Source: Erysipelotrichaceae bacterium
GTDB lineage: Bacteria; Bacillota_I; Bacilli_A; Erysipelotrichales; Erysipelotrichaceae
Assembly: GCA_900759455.1 (NCBI GenBank)
Contig: CAAEVI010000097.1
Location: forward strand, 1-29,715
DNA: 29,715 bases
Reading direction: 5' to 3'
Shown here piece by piece: positions 6,254 to 14,951 of the stretch. Both the position numbers and the translations under genes were made by a program. Position 1 is the stretch's first letter. Every line of letters starts with the position of its first letter. The notes below the pieces were generated by a model. The model was not told the DNA's origin. It made no database searches and saw only the letters and a list, made by a program, of their open reading frames with translations.

Positions 6254-8122
6254 TCAGTCCATCTCCAGTGCTCCGGTATACAGCTGATAATAAACTCCTT
6301 TTTTCGCCAACAGGCTTTCATGACTTCCTCTTTCAATGATGCGTCCCTGATCAAGAACCATGATGACATCGGAGTTTTTGATTGTCGACAGACGATGTGC
6401 GATAACAAAAGTCGTACGTCCGCTCATCAGTTTGTCCATGCCGTCCTGTACCATTTTTTCGGTACGGGAGTCAATGGAGCTTGTCGCTTCGTCCAGGATC
6501 AGTACCGGCGCATTCGCAAGCGCTGCCCTGGCAATGGAAAGAAGCTGCCGCTGTCCCTGTGACAACGAAGTACCGTCACCGCTTAAATATGTGTCATATC
6601 CGTTTTCCAGATGACGGATAAACTCATGTGCATTTGCCAGCTTGGCAGCCGCAATGACTTCTTCATCGCTGGCATCCGGTTTTCCATATCGGATATTGTC
6701 GCGAATTGTTCCCGAGAAAAGATGCGTATCCTGCAAAACAATGCCCAGTGACTTTCGAAGCGCCTCTTTTTTGATCAGCTTAATGTCAATACCGTCATAA
6801 GTGATTGAACCTTTTTGAATATCATAGAAGCGGTTAATCAGATTCGTGATCGTAGTTTTGCCGGCACCGGTCGCACCGACAAACGCAATCTTCTGACCGG
6901 GCTTTGCGTAAAGTTCAATATTGTGCAGAACTGTTTTATTCGGCACATATCCGAAGGTAACATCATGGAACAAGACTTCTCCGCGCAGCGGTACGTATTC
7001 CACCTGATTGTTTTCTCTTGGATGACGCCATGCCCACTGATTTGTATATTCCTGTGTTTCCACAATATTGCCGTTTTCATCTTCACGGCAGCGCGTCAGT
7101 GTCACTGTTCCGCTGTCTTTTTCCGGCTCTTCATCCATCAATGCAAAGATTCGCTCTGCACCGGCCATTGCCATCGCAACCGAGTTCATCTGCATGGAAA
7201 TATTGGAGATCGGCATGTTGAAAGAGCGGTTCAACTGCAGGAAAGAAGCTAATCCGCCCAAAGTCAGTCCTGTCCATCCGCCAATCGCAAGCACGCCGCC
7301 GATCAAAGTGGAGAGCACATAGGAAATATTTCCGATGTTGGCAATGACCGGCATCAGGATGCTGGCATACGTATTGGCCTTATAGCTGCTTTCAAACAGT
7401 TCCTCGTTGATCTTGTTGAAGCCGTCAATCGCTTCCTGCTCATGTGTAAATACTTTGATGACTTTGGATCCTTCCATCATTTCTTCGATATAGCCGTTCT
7501 CACGTCCGAGATTCTGCTGCTGTCGCTTAAAGTTCTGAGCCGAACTTCCGCCGATGCGGTTTGCCACATTCAGCATGATTGCCACCATGATAAAAGATAC
7601 GATAGCCAGCGGCAGAGAGATGACGATCATGGAAACACCGACAAACAAAACATTGAAGCACGCCTGCAGTGTCTGCGGAATGCTCTGTGTGATGACCTGA
7701 CGCAGGGTATCTGTATCATTTGTGTAGACACTCATGATATCTCCGTGCGGATGCGTATCGAAATATGAGATAGGCAGCTGCTCCATATGTTCAAACAGAT
7801 CATCACGAACCTGACGCAAAGTTCCCTGTCCCACATTGACAAGAATGCGGTTGTATAGGAATGTGGAGAAGACACCCATCAGGAAAATGCACATCATGGT
7901 CATAAGGATCTTCAGCAGCGGTGCATAGTCAGGTACGGCCGACTGTGAAAGCGGCGTAATATAGTCATCGATCAGCACACGGACAAACAACGATACCGAA
8001 ACATTTGCCACGCTGGAGAGAATGATCAGTACCAGTGTGATCAAACAGGAGAATTTGTAATGACGAATGACATAGCCAAGCAGACGGCCAAGTACTTTAA
8101 AGTTCATATGTCGCTTATTCAT
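6254..8122 (-). CDS. ABC exporter half-transporter, catalytically complete subunit
   Basis: The 622-aa protein combines a six-helix ABC exporter membrane domain (about 15-330) with an ATPase domain. Motifs are Walker A GATGAGKT (416-423), signature LSQGQ (520-524), Walker B with catalytic Glu DEATS (544-548) and the switch His576 in IAHRLST. The first glycine of the ABC signature is changed (LSQGQ for LSGGQ), which is typical of one partner in heterodimeric exporters such as LmrCD, BmrCD and TM287/288. An insertion of about 40 polar residues (about 336-378) separates the membrane and ATPase domains. The start is the ATG at 8122, overlapping the stop of the partner gene by eight bases, with a GGGGGCGG Shine-Dalgarno. 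The role is probably multidrug or lipid export; the substrate is unknown. Confidence 0.92.
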   Translation of the reverse strand: MNKRHMNFKVLGRLLGYVIRHYKFSCLITLVLIILSSVANVSVSLFVRVLIDDYITPLSQSAVPDYAPLLKILMTMMCIFLMGVFSTFLYNRILVNVGQGTLRQVRDDLFEHMEQLPISYFDTHPHGDIMSVYTNDTDTLRQVITQSIPQTLQACFNVLFVGVSMIVISLPLAIVSFIMVAIMLNVANRIGGSSAQNFKRQQQNLGRENGYIEEMMEGSKVIKVFTHEQEAIDGFNKINEELFESSYKANTYASILMPVIANIGNISYVLSTLIGGVLAIGGWTGLTLGGLASFLQLNRSFNMPISNISMQMNSVAMAMAGAERIFALMDEEPEKDSGTVTLTRCREDENGNIVETQEYTNQWAWRHPRENNQVEYVPLRGEVLFHDVTFGYVPNKTVLHNIELYAKPGQKIAFVGATGAGKTTITNLINRFYDIQKGSITYDGIDIKLIKKEALRKSLGIVLQDTHLFSGTIRDNIRYGKPDASDEEVIAAAKLANAHEFIRHLENGYDTYLSGDGTSLSQGQRQLLSIARAALANAPVLILDEATSSIDSRTEKMVQDGMDKLMSGRTTFVIAHRLSTIKNSDVIMVLDQGRIIERGSHESLLAKKGVYYQLYTGALEMD

Positions 8123-9860
8123 CGTCTTCCGCCCCCTTCTTCTGTGTCTCGTAAACTTCCTGATAAATGGCATTTGTTTTCAACAGCTCTTCATGCGTAC
8201 CGATTCCATTGATGACCCCGTCACTCAAAACGATGATGCGGTCCGCATCTTCAATTGAAGAGATTCGCTGAGAAATGATCAGCTTTGTCGTATCCGGGAT
8301 ATCTTCACGGAACGCTTTGCGGATCAATGCGTCTGTCTTTGTATCGACAGCGGAGGTAGAGTCATCCAGGATCAGGATCTTCGGTTTTTTCAGCAGGGCA
8401 CGGGCAATGCACAGACGCTGTTTCTGACCGCCGGAGACATTGCTTCCGCCCTGTTCGATATACGTATCATACCCGTCAGGGAAACGGGAAATAAATTCAT
8501 CTGCCTGCGCAAGCTGACATGCCTTGATCATTTCTTCATCACTGGCATTCTCATTGCCCCAGCGCAGATTATCCTTGATCGTACCTGAGAACAATACATT
8601 CTTCTGCAGCACCATGGCCACTTCATTGCGCAGTGTATCAAGATCGTATTCTTTAACATTGTGCCCGCCGACGTAAACAGCACCTTTCTGCACATCATAA
8701 AGACGCGGGATCAGCTGAACCAAAGTCGACTTCGCACTGCCGGTTCCACCCAGAATACCAATTGTTTCACCGCTGGCAATTTCAAGATTGACGTCACGCA
8801 GGACGGCATCTTCATCATTTTTATCAAATTCATGCGTATAGTAACTGAAGGAAACATGATCAAAACGAATGGATCCGTCTTTGATTTCATAAAGAGGGTC
8901 AGCCGGATTATGGATATCGCTGGTCTCTTCCAGAATTTCCACGATACGTTTTGCGGAAGCTGCCGACATGGATACCATGACAAAGACCATAGAAAGCATC
9001 ATCAGGCTCATCAGCAGCTGCATCGTATAAGTGAACATGCTCATCAGCTCACCGGTGGTCAATGAACCTTCGACTACAAACTGGGCACCGAACCATCCGA
9101 TTGCCATGATGCATCCATACATAGCCAGCTGCATCATCGGTGAGTTCAGTACCAGAATTTTTTCCGCTTTACAGAACATCTCATACAGTTTTCCGGACGC
9201 TTTATGAAATTTTTCTGTTTCTACATTTTCTTTTACATATGCCTTTACAACACGCATATTTGTGATATTTTCCTGAACGCTTGCATTCAGATCGTCATAC
9301 TTTCGAAACACTTTCTGAAAGATCGGATATGACAACACAGTGATCAAGGTCAGTGCGACACCCAGGAAAATAAGCGCATACAAGAAATATACTGCCAGCT
9401 GCGCATGAATAGAGAATGTCATCACCATCGCCAAAATCAACATCATCGGTGCACGCACACACATACGCAGAATCATCATGTATGCATTCTGCACATTGGT
9501 CGTATCGGTCATCAGACGCGTAATCAGACCGGCAGTGGAATAACGGTCAATATTATGGAAAGAAAAACGCTGAATGTTTTCAAACATGGCCCGACGGATA
9601 TTTTTTACAAATCCGGCGGAAGCATAAGAAGCGCATTTGGCACTCATCGCACCGCAGCCAAGTGAAAGAAATGCGGTAACCAGCATGACCGCTCCCATCA
9701 TGACCGCCGTTTTCATATCTCCTTTCATGACACCGTTATCAATAATGTAGGCCATCAATACCGGCAGCGCCAGTTCCAGTCCGACCTCTCCGATCATAAA
9801 CAACGGTGCCTTGATCGAAGCTGCTTTATATTCTTTCAGCTCCTGAAGCAAACGTTTCAT
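8115..9860 (-). CDS. ABC exporter half-transporter, degenerate-site subunit
   Basis: The 581-aa protein has a six-helix membrane domain (1-310) and an ATPase domain. Several catalytic positions depart from consensus: Walker A is GGTGSAKST (371-379, Ala for the last Gly), the Walker B glutamate is Asp500 (LILDDSTSAVD) and the switch histidine is Gln531 (ISQRISSI), while the signature VSGGQ (475-479) is nearly canonical. This pattern matches the degenerate subunit of heterodimeric exporters (LmrC, BmrC, TM287), whose good signature completes the active site of the partner. It overlaps marR by four bases (ATGA) and the partner ABC gene by eight, so the three genes are translationally coupled. 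Confidence 0.92.
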   Translation of the reverse strand: MKRLLQELKEYKAASIKAPLFMIGEVGLELALPVLMAYIIDNGVMKGDMKTAVMMGAVMLVTAFLSLGCGAMSAKCASYASAGFVKNIRRAMFENIQRFSFHNIDRYSTAGLITRLMTDTTNVQNAYMMILRMCVRAPMMLILAMVMTFSIHAQLAVYFLYALIFLGVALTLITVLSYPIFQKVFRKYDDLNASVQENITNMRVVKAYVKENVETEKFHKASGKLYEMFCKAEKILVLNSPMMQLAMYGCIMAIGWFGAQFVVEGSLTTGELMSMFTYTMQLLMSLMMLSMVFVMVSMSAASAKRIVEILEETSDIHNPADPLYEIKDGSIRFDHVSFSYYTHEFDKNDEDAVLRDVNLEIASGETIGILGGTGSAKSTLVQLIPRLYDVQKGAVYVGGHNVKEYDLDTLRNEVAMVLQKNVLFSGTIKDNLRWGNENASDEEMIKACQLAQADEFISRFPDGYDTYIEQGGSNVSGGQKQRLCIARALLKKPKILILDDSTSAVDTKTDALIRKAFREDIPDTTKLIISQRISSIEDADRIIVLSDGVINGIGTHEELLKTNAIYQEVYETQKKGAEDDE

Positions 9861-10303
9861 CGAATAACCTCCTCTTCCTTTGAAATATTGTTTAGCAGGC
9901 GCAGCAGCATCGAGCGCGTCAGGCTCAGTTCTTCTTCGCTCAGCCCCTGATAAAGCCGCTCTTCCATCGCCTTGAAATTACATTCCAGCTGCCTTCCGCA
10001 CTGAAATGCCTTATCGTCAAGGACGATCTGTTTGTAGCGGTGATCTTTTGCGCTCGGCTCGAAATGCAGATACTTTTTCTCTTCCAGCCGTTTCAAGACA
10101 CCGGTTACCGTCGGCTTGCTGATGTGGAAATAATGCTCCAGATCCCGGGGATTCACTTCCCCTTCGCTGTTTTGAATCAGGAACACCAGAATGCGCACCT
10201 GCAGAGATGACAGATGAAATTCCTCATTACGGGCATTCAGATCCATCCGGATACGGATGTCGATCATTCGCAGAAGACTGCTGATCTTCATGCTTTCTTC
10301 CAT
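9857..10303 (-). CDS. MarR-family transcriptional regulator
   Basis: The 148-aa protein has the MarR winged-helix layout: N-terminal dimerisation helix, helix-turn-helix around LEHYFHISKPTVTGVLKRLEEKKYL (about 66-90), the wing with the usual D-x-R (KDHRYKQIVL), and C-terminal dimerisation helices. The ATG has a strong GGGAGGTG. It is the first gene of a three-gene operon with a heterodimeric ABC exporter; MarR proteins in this position usually repress their own operon and release DNA on binding the exported compound. Operator-like palindromes lie just downstream of the -10 element, consistent with autorepression. The effector is not known. Confidence 0.9.
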   Translation of the reverse strand: MEESMKISSLLRMIDIRIRMDLNARNEEFHLSSLQVRILVFLIQNSEGEVNPRDLEHYFHISKPTVTGVLKRLEEKKYLHFEPSAKDHRYKQIVLDDKAFQCGRQLECNFKAMEERLYQGLSEEELSLTRSMLLRLLNNISKEEEVIR

Positions 10304-10318
10304 TTGTTCACCTCCCTG

Positions 10319-10343
10319 TTAATTAGTTAGCACACTAATTAGT
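10319..10343. promoter_or_regulatory. Putative MarR operator
   Basis: Two AT-rich near-palindromic half-sites, TTAATTAGTTAG (10319-10330) and ACTAATTAGT (10334-10343), lie between the -10 box and the marR Shine-Dalgarno. AATTAGT repeats directly with a 16-bp period. The position fits repression by blocking transcription start or early elongation. Confidence 0.6.
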
Positions 10344-10352
10344 CCATTAACA

Positions 10353-10380
10353 ATTATAGTAAGTTCTCCTTTTGTGTCAA
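10353..10380 (-). promoter_or_regulatory. Consensus sigma-A promoter of the marR-ABC operon
   Basis: TTGACA (10380-10375) and TATAAT (10358-10353) both match consensus exactly, with a 16-nt spacer. A promoter this strong would be expected to need a repressor. Confidence 0.85.
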
Positions 10381-10403
10381 GTCCAAAATTTTATCTTTCA
10401 TGC

Positions 10404-10436
10404 AAAAAAAACCGACACTGCTGTCGGTTTTTTTTT
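10404..10436 (-). terminator. Intrinsic terminator of the bgl operon
   Basis: A symmetric hairpin (AACCGAC/GTCGGTT, loop of six) is flanked by A8 and T9 runs, so it could act in both directions. It lies 6 nt after the bglA stop codon. Confidence 0.9.
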
Positions 10437-10441
10437 ACGCA

Positions 10442-11869
10442 TCACTCTTCATATTCCTTTAAATTTTGTCCGTTTTCGCGGATCACCTGCTGATACCAGT
10501 AAAAAGATTTTTTCCGATATCTTTTCAATGTTCCGCTGCCGTCATTGTTTCGATCTACATATATAAAACCATATCTTTTTTTCATCTCTGCTGTCGATGC
10601 ACTAATCAGATCAATGCATCCCCAGGATGTATACCCCATTACATCCACGCCATCCAATGTAATGGCCTTCGCCACTTCGATCAAATGATCGTTCAAATAG
10701 CGAATACGGTAATCATCTTCCACATAATAACCGTCTTTTTCTTCCGGCAGCAGGCAGTCCACCGCTCCCAAGCCGTTTTCTACGATAAACAACGGTTTCT
10801 CATAGCGCTCATAGAATGTATTCAGCAAATAACGCAGTCCCCGCGGATCGATCTGCCATCCCCATTCGCTTTCCTTCAGATACGGATTTTTAACACCTGT
10901 CGTTAAATTTCCCTTTCCTTTTTCATAGGAAGAAGGATCATGGGAAATACATTTTGACATATAGTAGCTAAATGAAAGAAAATCGCATGTATGGGTCAGG
11001 ATTTCTTCATCGCCCGGCTCCATTTGTATTTCAATATGTTTTCGCTCCATCATCTTCTTGGCGTAAGACGGATATGCTCCCCGCATGTGAATATCCGAGA
11101 AAAACATGGCTTTTCTATTTTCCTCCATCGTTGCGATCACATCTTTCGGATCTGCTGTCCGCGGATAGCTGGTCAATCCCAGCACCATGCATCCCACCTT
11201 ATTTGCCGGATCGATTTCATGTGCCAGTTTCACACACATGGCACTTGCGATCAATTCATGATGAGCAGCCTGATATAAATCCTGTTCACTCAGTTTTTCC
11301 TTTGGCGTCAGGATGCCTGCCCCCATCAAAGGGAAATGCCATATACTGTTAATCTCATTAAAAGTCAGCCAGTAACGAACCTTTCCTTTATATCTTTTTA
11401 AGATCGTTTCCGCATAACGCACATAGTAATCGACTAATTTCCGACTACGCCATCCGTCATATGTTTTTGCCAAGTAATACGGAGTCTCATAATGAGATAT
11501 AGTAACCAACGGCTCGATCCCGTATTTGCGGCATTCATCAAAGATACGATCATAAAAAGCAAGACCCGCTTCATTCGGTTCCGCTTCATCACCTTTGGGA
11601 AAGATACGGCTCCAGGCAATCGACAGTCGATAAACTTTAAATCCCATCTCGGCAAATAACGCAATATCCTCTTTATAACGATGATAGTGATCGATGCCGA
11701 TCAATTTTAGGTTACGTTCTTCAACATTTTCAGTAGGACCTTTCATCACACCGTCCGGCATATGATCTTGTATCGATTCGCCTTTTTGATTTTCCTGCCA
11801 TGCACCTTCACACTGGTTTGCCGCAGTCGCACCGCCCCATAAAAAATGTTCTGGAAATGAATAATTCAT
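10442..11869 (-). CDS. bglA: 6-phospho-beta-glucosidase, GH1
   Basis: The 475-aa protein is a family GH1 retaining glycosidase that cleaves phosphorylated beta-glucosides in the cytosol after PTS uptake. The N-terminal signature FLWGGATAANQCEGAW, acid/base Glu172 (TFNEIN) and nucleophile Glu364 (FIVENGLGAVD) are all visible. The C-terminal loop with Ser, Lys and Tyr (SASTAEMKKRYGF) is the phosphate-binding motif that separates 6-phospho-glucosidases from plain glucosidases. It starts 11 nt downstream of bglP with a GGAG site and ends just before a terminator. Its place in a LicT-controlled operon with a beta-glucoside PTS supports the assignment. Confidence 0.95.
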   Translation of the reverse strand: MNYSFPEHFLWGGATAANQCEGAWQENQKGESIQDHMPDGVMKGPTENVEERNLKLIGIDHYHRYKEDIALFAEMGFKVYRLSIAWSRIFPKGDEAEPNEAGLAFYDRIFDECRKYGIEPLVTISHYETPYYLAKTYDGWRSRKLVDYYVRYAETILKRYKGKVRYWLTFNEINSIWHFPLMGAGILTPKEKLSEQDLYQAAHHELIASAMCVKLAHEIDPANKVGCMVLGLTSYPRTADPKDVIATMEENRKAMFFSDIHMRGAYPSYAKKMMERKHIEIQMEPGDEEILTHTCDFLSFSYYMSKCISHDPSSYEKGKGNLTTGVKNPYLKESEWGWQIDPRGLRYLLNTFYERYEKPLFIVENGLGAVDCLLPEEKDGYYVEDDYRIRYLNDHLIEVAKAITLDGVDVMGYTSWGCIDLISASTAEMKKRYGFIYVDRNNDGSGTLKRYRKKSFYWYQQVIRENGQNLKEYEE

Positions 11870-11880
11870 ACCTGATTCTC

Positions 11881-13734
11881 CTATTTGAATACTGTTAATA
11901 GTTCTTCGCCGGCCTTAATCGTATCCTGCTGTGTCTCTATGACATCAATGAAGTCCATGCTGTTCGATACAATAACCGGTGTAACTACATCATACCCCGC
12001 TTCTTTAATAGCGTCGATATCAAAACTCAGCAATTTCGTTCCTTTTTTTATTTGATCGCCGCTGCTGACAAACGCTTCATAATATTTCCCCTGTAATTCC
12101 ACAGTATCCAAACCAACATGAATGATCACTTCTACTCCATCTGAACTGGTCAAACCAACTGCATGTTTTGTAGGGAAAACGGTATTGACGACACCGTCAA
12201 AAGGCGCATATACATTTCCTTCAAGCGGCATGACAGCGACTCCCTTTCCCATGATTTTTTTGGAAAAGACATCATCCTGCACCTGAGCGAGATTCACGAT
12301 TTTCCCGTTCAAAGGAGAAGATACGGTCGTTTTTTTGTTTAAAGATTCCGCAGGAGCCTGTGGTGCCGCTTCGGTTTCCTTCTTCGGTGTTTCTTTCAAC
12401 CCAAACATCAATGTAATGATAAATGAAGCAACTAAAGCAATAATGATACAAATTACAGCATTGATCACATTGGAGAAATCATCACAAATATAAACCGGGA
12501 GCGCTGTCAATCCTGCCGTTGCACTGGCATAAGTGCGCATGTTTGTCAAACCGCCCCATAACCCGGCAATACCGCCGCTGATCATCACAGCCAAAAGCGG
12601 ACGCTTTAATTTCATAGTCACACCGTAAAGCGCAGGCTCGGTAATTCCAAACAAGGCAGTGGTTCCCGCCGAGATAGCCGTTGAACGCATTTCTTTGTCT
12701 TTTGTACGCAATGCAACCGCAAAGCAGGCCCCTGCCTGTGAAATGTTGCTTGCCAGCATACCGGGACCGAGCAGTGTTCCGTAACCTAATGTTGCATACT
12801 GTGCCAGCTGTACAGGCATAAAACTGTAGTGCATGCCGGTCATGACGAACAGCGGACAGAATGCTCCCATCAGCACCGGAATAACCCAGCGTGCATCTTT
12901 ATTCAAAAAGTCAAAGACAACGTACAGTACATCACCTACCATTGAACCTAACGGACCGATCACGATCAAAGCCAAAGGAGCCATGATCAGGAATGTGATC
13001 AGCGGTACGAGAAACACCTTCACGGCATTCGGGCTGATCTTTTTAGCAAAACGTTCCACATAAGACTGTACCAATACAATCAAGATCGGAGGAACGACCG
13101 CGCTTCCATAAGATACTAATTTGATCGGCAGGCCGAAAAAAGATACTGCCTCGCCGGCACTTACCAGGCCCGTAAACGTAGGATGAATTAAAATACCACC
13201 GAGCACTGCGGCAAAATACGGATTACAGTTAAAACGTTTTGCACTGGAAAACGCCAGGAAAATCGGCAGAAAATAGAAGGCCGCATCCGCAAACATATTT
13301 AACAAGATATATGACTGTGATTCTGTAGTGACAATACTTGCGGCAGTCAGGATCGCCAAAACCGCCTTGATCATACCCGCTCCGCAGATTGCAGGGATGA
13401 CAGGCTGGAAAATAGCGGTAATCGCCCCTAGAATACGATTGATCAAAGACGTTTTTTCACTTGGCTGTGCACCGATAGACTCGTCGAAAGCACCCAGCTT
13501 TCGAATTTCGTCACATACATGGGATACGTCAGAACCAATGACCACCTGAAACTGACCGTTTTTGTTGACGACTCCCTGAACCCCTTTTGTTGCTTCCAGC
13601 TTTTCAACATCTGCTTTTTTTACATCCTTTAAGTTAAAACGCAGACGTGTCATACAATTTGTGACGGCCTTAATATTTTCGATACCGCCGACATGCTCAA
13701 TAATTTGCTGAGCCAATTCCTGATACTTACTCAT
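11881..13734 (-). CDS. bglP: Beta-glucoside PTS transporter EIIBCA
   Basis: The 617-aa protein has all three PTS domains in the order B-C-A. EIIB (about 1-90) carries the phosphocysteine Cys27 in TNCMTRLRF. EIIC (about 105-450) has around ten hydrophobic segments, including the conserved GITEPALYGV. A Glu/Ala/Pro-rich linker leads to EIIA (about 475-617) with active-site His539 in VIIHVGLDTV. Length and layout match BglP/BglF, which import and phosphorylate aryl-beta-glucosides and related disaccharides. In this family EIIB also phosphorylates and inhibits the cognate antiterminator when substrate is absent. It is preceded by a LicT-type RNA antiterminator/terminator pair and a GGAGG site. 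Confidence 0.95.
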   Translation of the reverse strand: MSKYQELAQQIIEHVGGIENIKAVTNCMTRLRFNLKDVKKADVEKLEATKGVQGVVNKNGQFQVVIGSDVSHVCDEIRKLGAFDESIGAQPSEKTSLINRILGAITAIFQPVIPAICGAGMIKAVLAILTAASIVTTESQSYILLNMFADAAFYFLPIFLAFSSAKRFNCNPYFAAVLGGILIHPTFTGLVSAGEAVSFFGLPIKLVSYGSAVVPPILIVLVQSYVERFAKKISPNAVKVFLVPLITFLIMAPLALIVIGPLGSMVGDVLYVVFDFLNKDARWVIPVLMGAFCPLFVMTGMHYSFMPVQLAQYATLGYGTLLGPGMLASNISQAGACFAVALRTKDKEMRSTAISAGTTALFGITEPALYGVTMKLKRPLLAVMISGGIAGLWGGLTNMRTYASATAGLTALPVYICDDFSNVINAVICIIIALVASFIITLMFGLKETPKKETEAAPQAPAESLNKKTTVSSPLNGKIVNLAQVQDDVFSKKIMGKGVAVMPLEGNVYAPFDGVVNTVFPTKHAVGLTSSDGVEVIIHVGLDTVELQGKYYEAFVSSGDQIKKGTKLLSFDIDAIKEAGYDVVTPVIVSNSMDFIDVIETQQDTIKAGEELLTVFK

Positions 13735-13779
13735 TCTGTTTCCTCCTTCTGATCAGATTTATGTTTCTCTGAAAACATT

Positions 13780-13871
13780 CAGTAAAAACCAAAAAGAAAA
13801 CCTGAGCCTTCCATGACAAAAAAATCATCATCAAAGGATCAGGTTTTGCCTGCCAAACAGTTACAATCCCG
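13780..13871 (-). promoter_or_regulatory. RAT antiterminator and overlapping terminator upstream of bglP
   Basis: On the minus strand GGGATTGTAACTG and GGCAGGCAAAACCT (13871-13841) match the ribonucleic antiterminator bound by BglG/LicT proteins. Its 3' end AAAACCTGA overlaps the 5' arm of a terminator that closes with TCAGGTTTT at 13805-13797, followed by a T-rich tract. When LicT binds, the terminator cannot form and bglP-bglA are transcribed. Confidence 0.92.
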
Positions 13872-13886
13872 AAAGACCTTGTTGTG

Positions 13887-14735
13887 CTACTCGCAAATCT
13901 GTCGATCACAGACCCGATTAATATGCAGCATGAAGTACGTCATTTCTTCTTTCGATATTTCGATGCCGCATGTTTCTTTTATATAATGCCTTACTTTTTG
14001 CGTGCATTGATACGCCTGAGGATAGCGGCTTTTGATCTGTTCAAACAACAAATCATCCGGTCCGCTGTTGATCTCGTTTGAGAGCAGTCGCCGGGCAAAA
14101 TAACGAATATGGGTTACGAACCTGGTATAATTCAATGACTGCTCATTCAATTTGATCTGATAATGATATTCCACGATATGAAGGATATCATCAACCATTC
14201 TAGTCACTTTTACTGTCTGACTCATTTCTTCTCCATCCTGGAGCGCATTGACAAAATGCATGGCGATAAAACCCGCTTCATCTTCTTCCATTCGAATCCC
14301 TGTTTCATATTCAATCATTGCCAATGCTTTTTTTCCTAACTCAAACTCTTTTTTGTAAAATTTCCGTATTTCCCACAATAATACATTTTTCAACCGCTGA
14401 TTACTCTGATAACGACGGATCGCATATGCGATGTGATCACTGAGGGCAATGTAGATATTGCTGTCAAAAGGCTGCTCATACTCTTTATGCGCCATATCAA
14501 TAATCGAAGTAGACAGTTCCAAATACTGTGCCGGAACCTCCTCCAACAGTTTTGCAAACCGCTCGTTTAATTCACTGGTATCAAATACAAACTTTTTCTG
14601 GATCTTATCTTCTTCAATAATATCGCCTTTCTTTTTTTGAAAAGCGATCCCTTTTCCCATCAAGATGATCTCATTGCCATTTTCTGTTTCTGCCAGCAAA
14701 ACATTATTGTTAAATGCCTTTTTCATCTTTATCAT
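13887..14735 (-). CDS. licT: LicT/BglG-family transcription antiterminator
   Basis: From the ATG at 14735-14733 (282 aa; GAGGGG eight bases upstream) the protein has an N-terminal CAT RNA-binding domain (about 1-58, with KAFNNNVLLAE and ILMGKGIAFQKKKGD) and two PRD domains. PRD1 holds conserved histidines in ALSDHIAYAI and GFIAMHF; PRD2 holds them in TRFVTHIRYF and FMLHINRV. These histidines are phosphorylated by HPr and by the cognate EIIB. An ATG farther upstream at 14768 lies in the terminator and is rejected. The gene sits between two RAT elements, so it would both autoregulate and control bglP-bglA. Confidence 0.93.
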   Translation of the reverse strand: MIKMKKAFNNNVLLAETENGNEIILMGKGIAFQKKKGDIIEEDKIQKKFVFDTSELNERFAKLLEEVPAQYLELSTSIIDMAHKEYEQPFDSNIYIALSDHIAYAIRRYQSNQRLKNVLLWEIRKFYKKEFELGKKALAMIEYETGIRMEEDEAGFIAMHFVNALQDGEEMSQTVKVTRMVDDILHIVEYHYQIKLNEQSLNYTRFVTHIRYFARRLLSNEINSGPDDLLFEQIKSRYPQAYQCTQKVRHYIKETCGIEISKEEMTYFMLHINRVCDRQICE

Positions 14736-14752
14736 TCCTATCACCCCTCTCT

Positions 14753-14853
14753 CCCACAAAAAAAACACCTAATGAACATCAAAACAATAAAGAACATTTT
14801 CCTTACTCTTTCAATATTACTAGGTGTTGCCTGTCCATACAGTTACAATCCTT
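14753..14853 (-). promoter_or_regulatory. RAT antiterminator and terminator in the licT leader
   Basis: AAGGATTGTAACTG and GGACAGGCAACACCTA (14853-14821 on the minus strand) form a second LicT target. AACACCTA (14828-14821) pairs with TAGGTGTT (14771-14764) as a terminator followed by eight T residues, ending about 20 nt before the licT start codon. Basal read-through makes LicT, which then opens its own operon. Confidence 0.9.
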
Positions 14854-14865
14854 GAATACGGTTAC

Positions 14866-14895
14866 ATATTAGCATAACGTTCTTTCTGTGTCAAC
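14866..14895 (-). promoter_or_regulatory. Promoter of the licT-bglP-bglA operon
   Basis: A consensus TTGACA (14895-14890) and TAATAT (14871-14866) are separated by 18 nt, directly upstream of the first RAT element. No clear catabolite-response element was found. Confidence 0.75.
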
Positions 14896-14917
14896 ATCGA
14901 AATTTTCAAAATAAAAT

Positions 14918-14950
14918 TAAAAAAGCAAACCCGCTTTGACAGGCTTGCTT
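14918..14950 (-). terminator. Intrinsic terminator of the mbl-tagO unit
   Basis: AAGCAAGCC and GGGTTTGCTT form a roughly 9-bp stem with one G-U pair just after the tagO stop codon, followed by TTTTTTAA on the minus strand. Confidence 0.75.
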
Positions 14951-14951
14951 C

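Noticed and set aside
14736..14768. Upstream in-frame ATG for licT
   Set aside because: It would place the start codon in the T-run of the RAT-controlled terminator; the ATG at 14735 has the Shine-Dalgarno and the correct N-terminal alignment.
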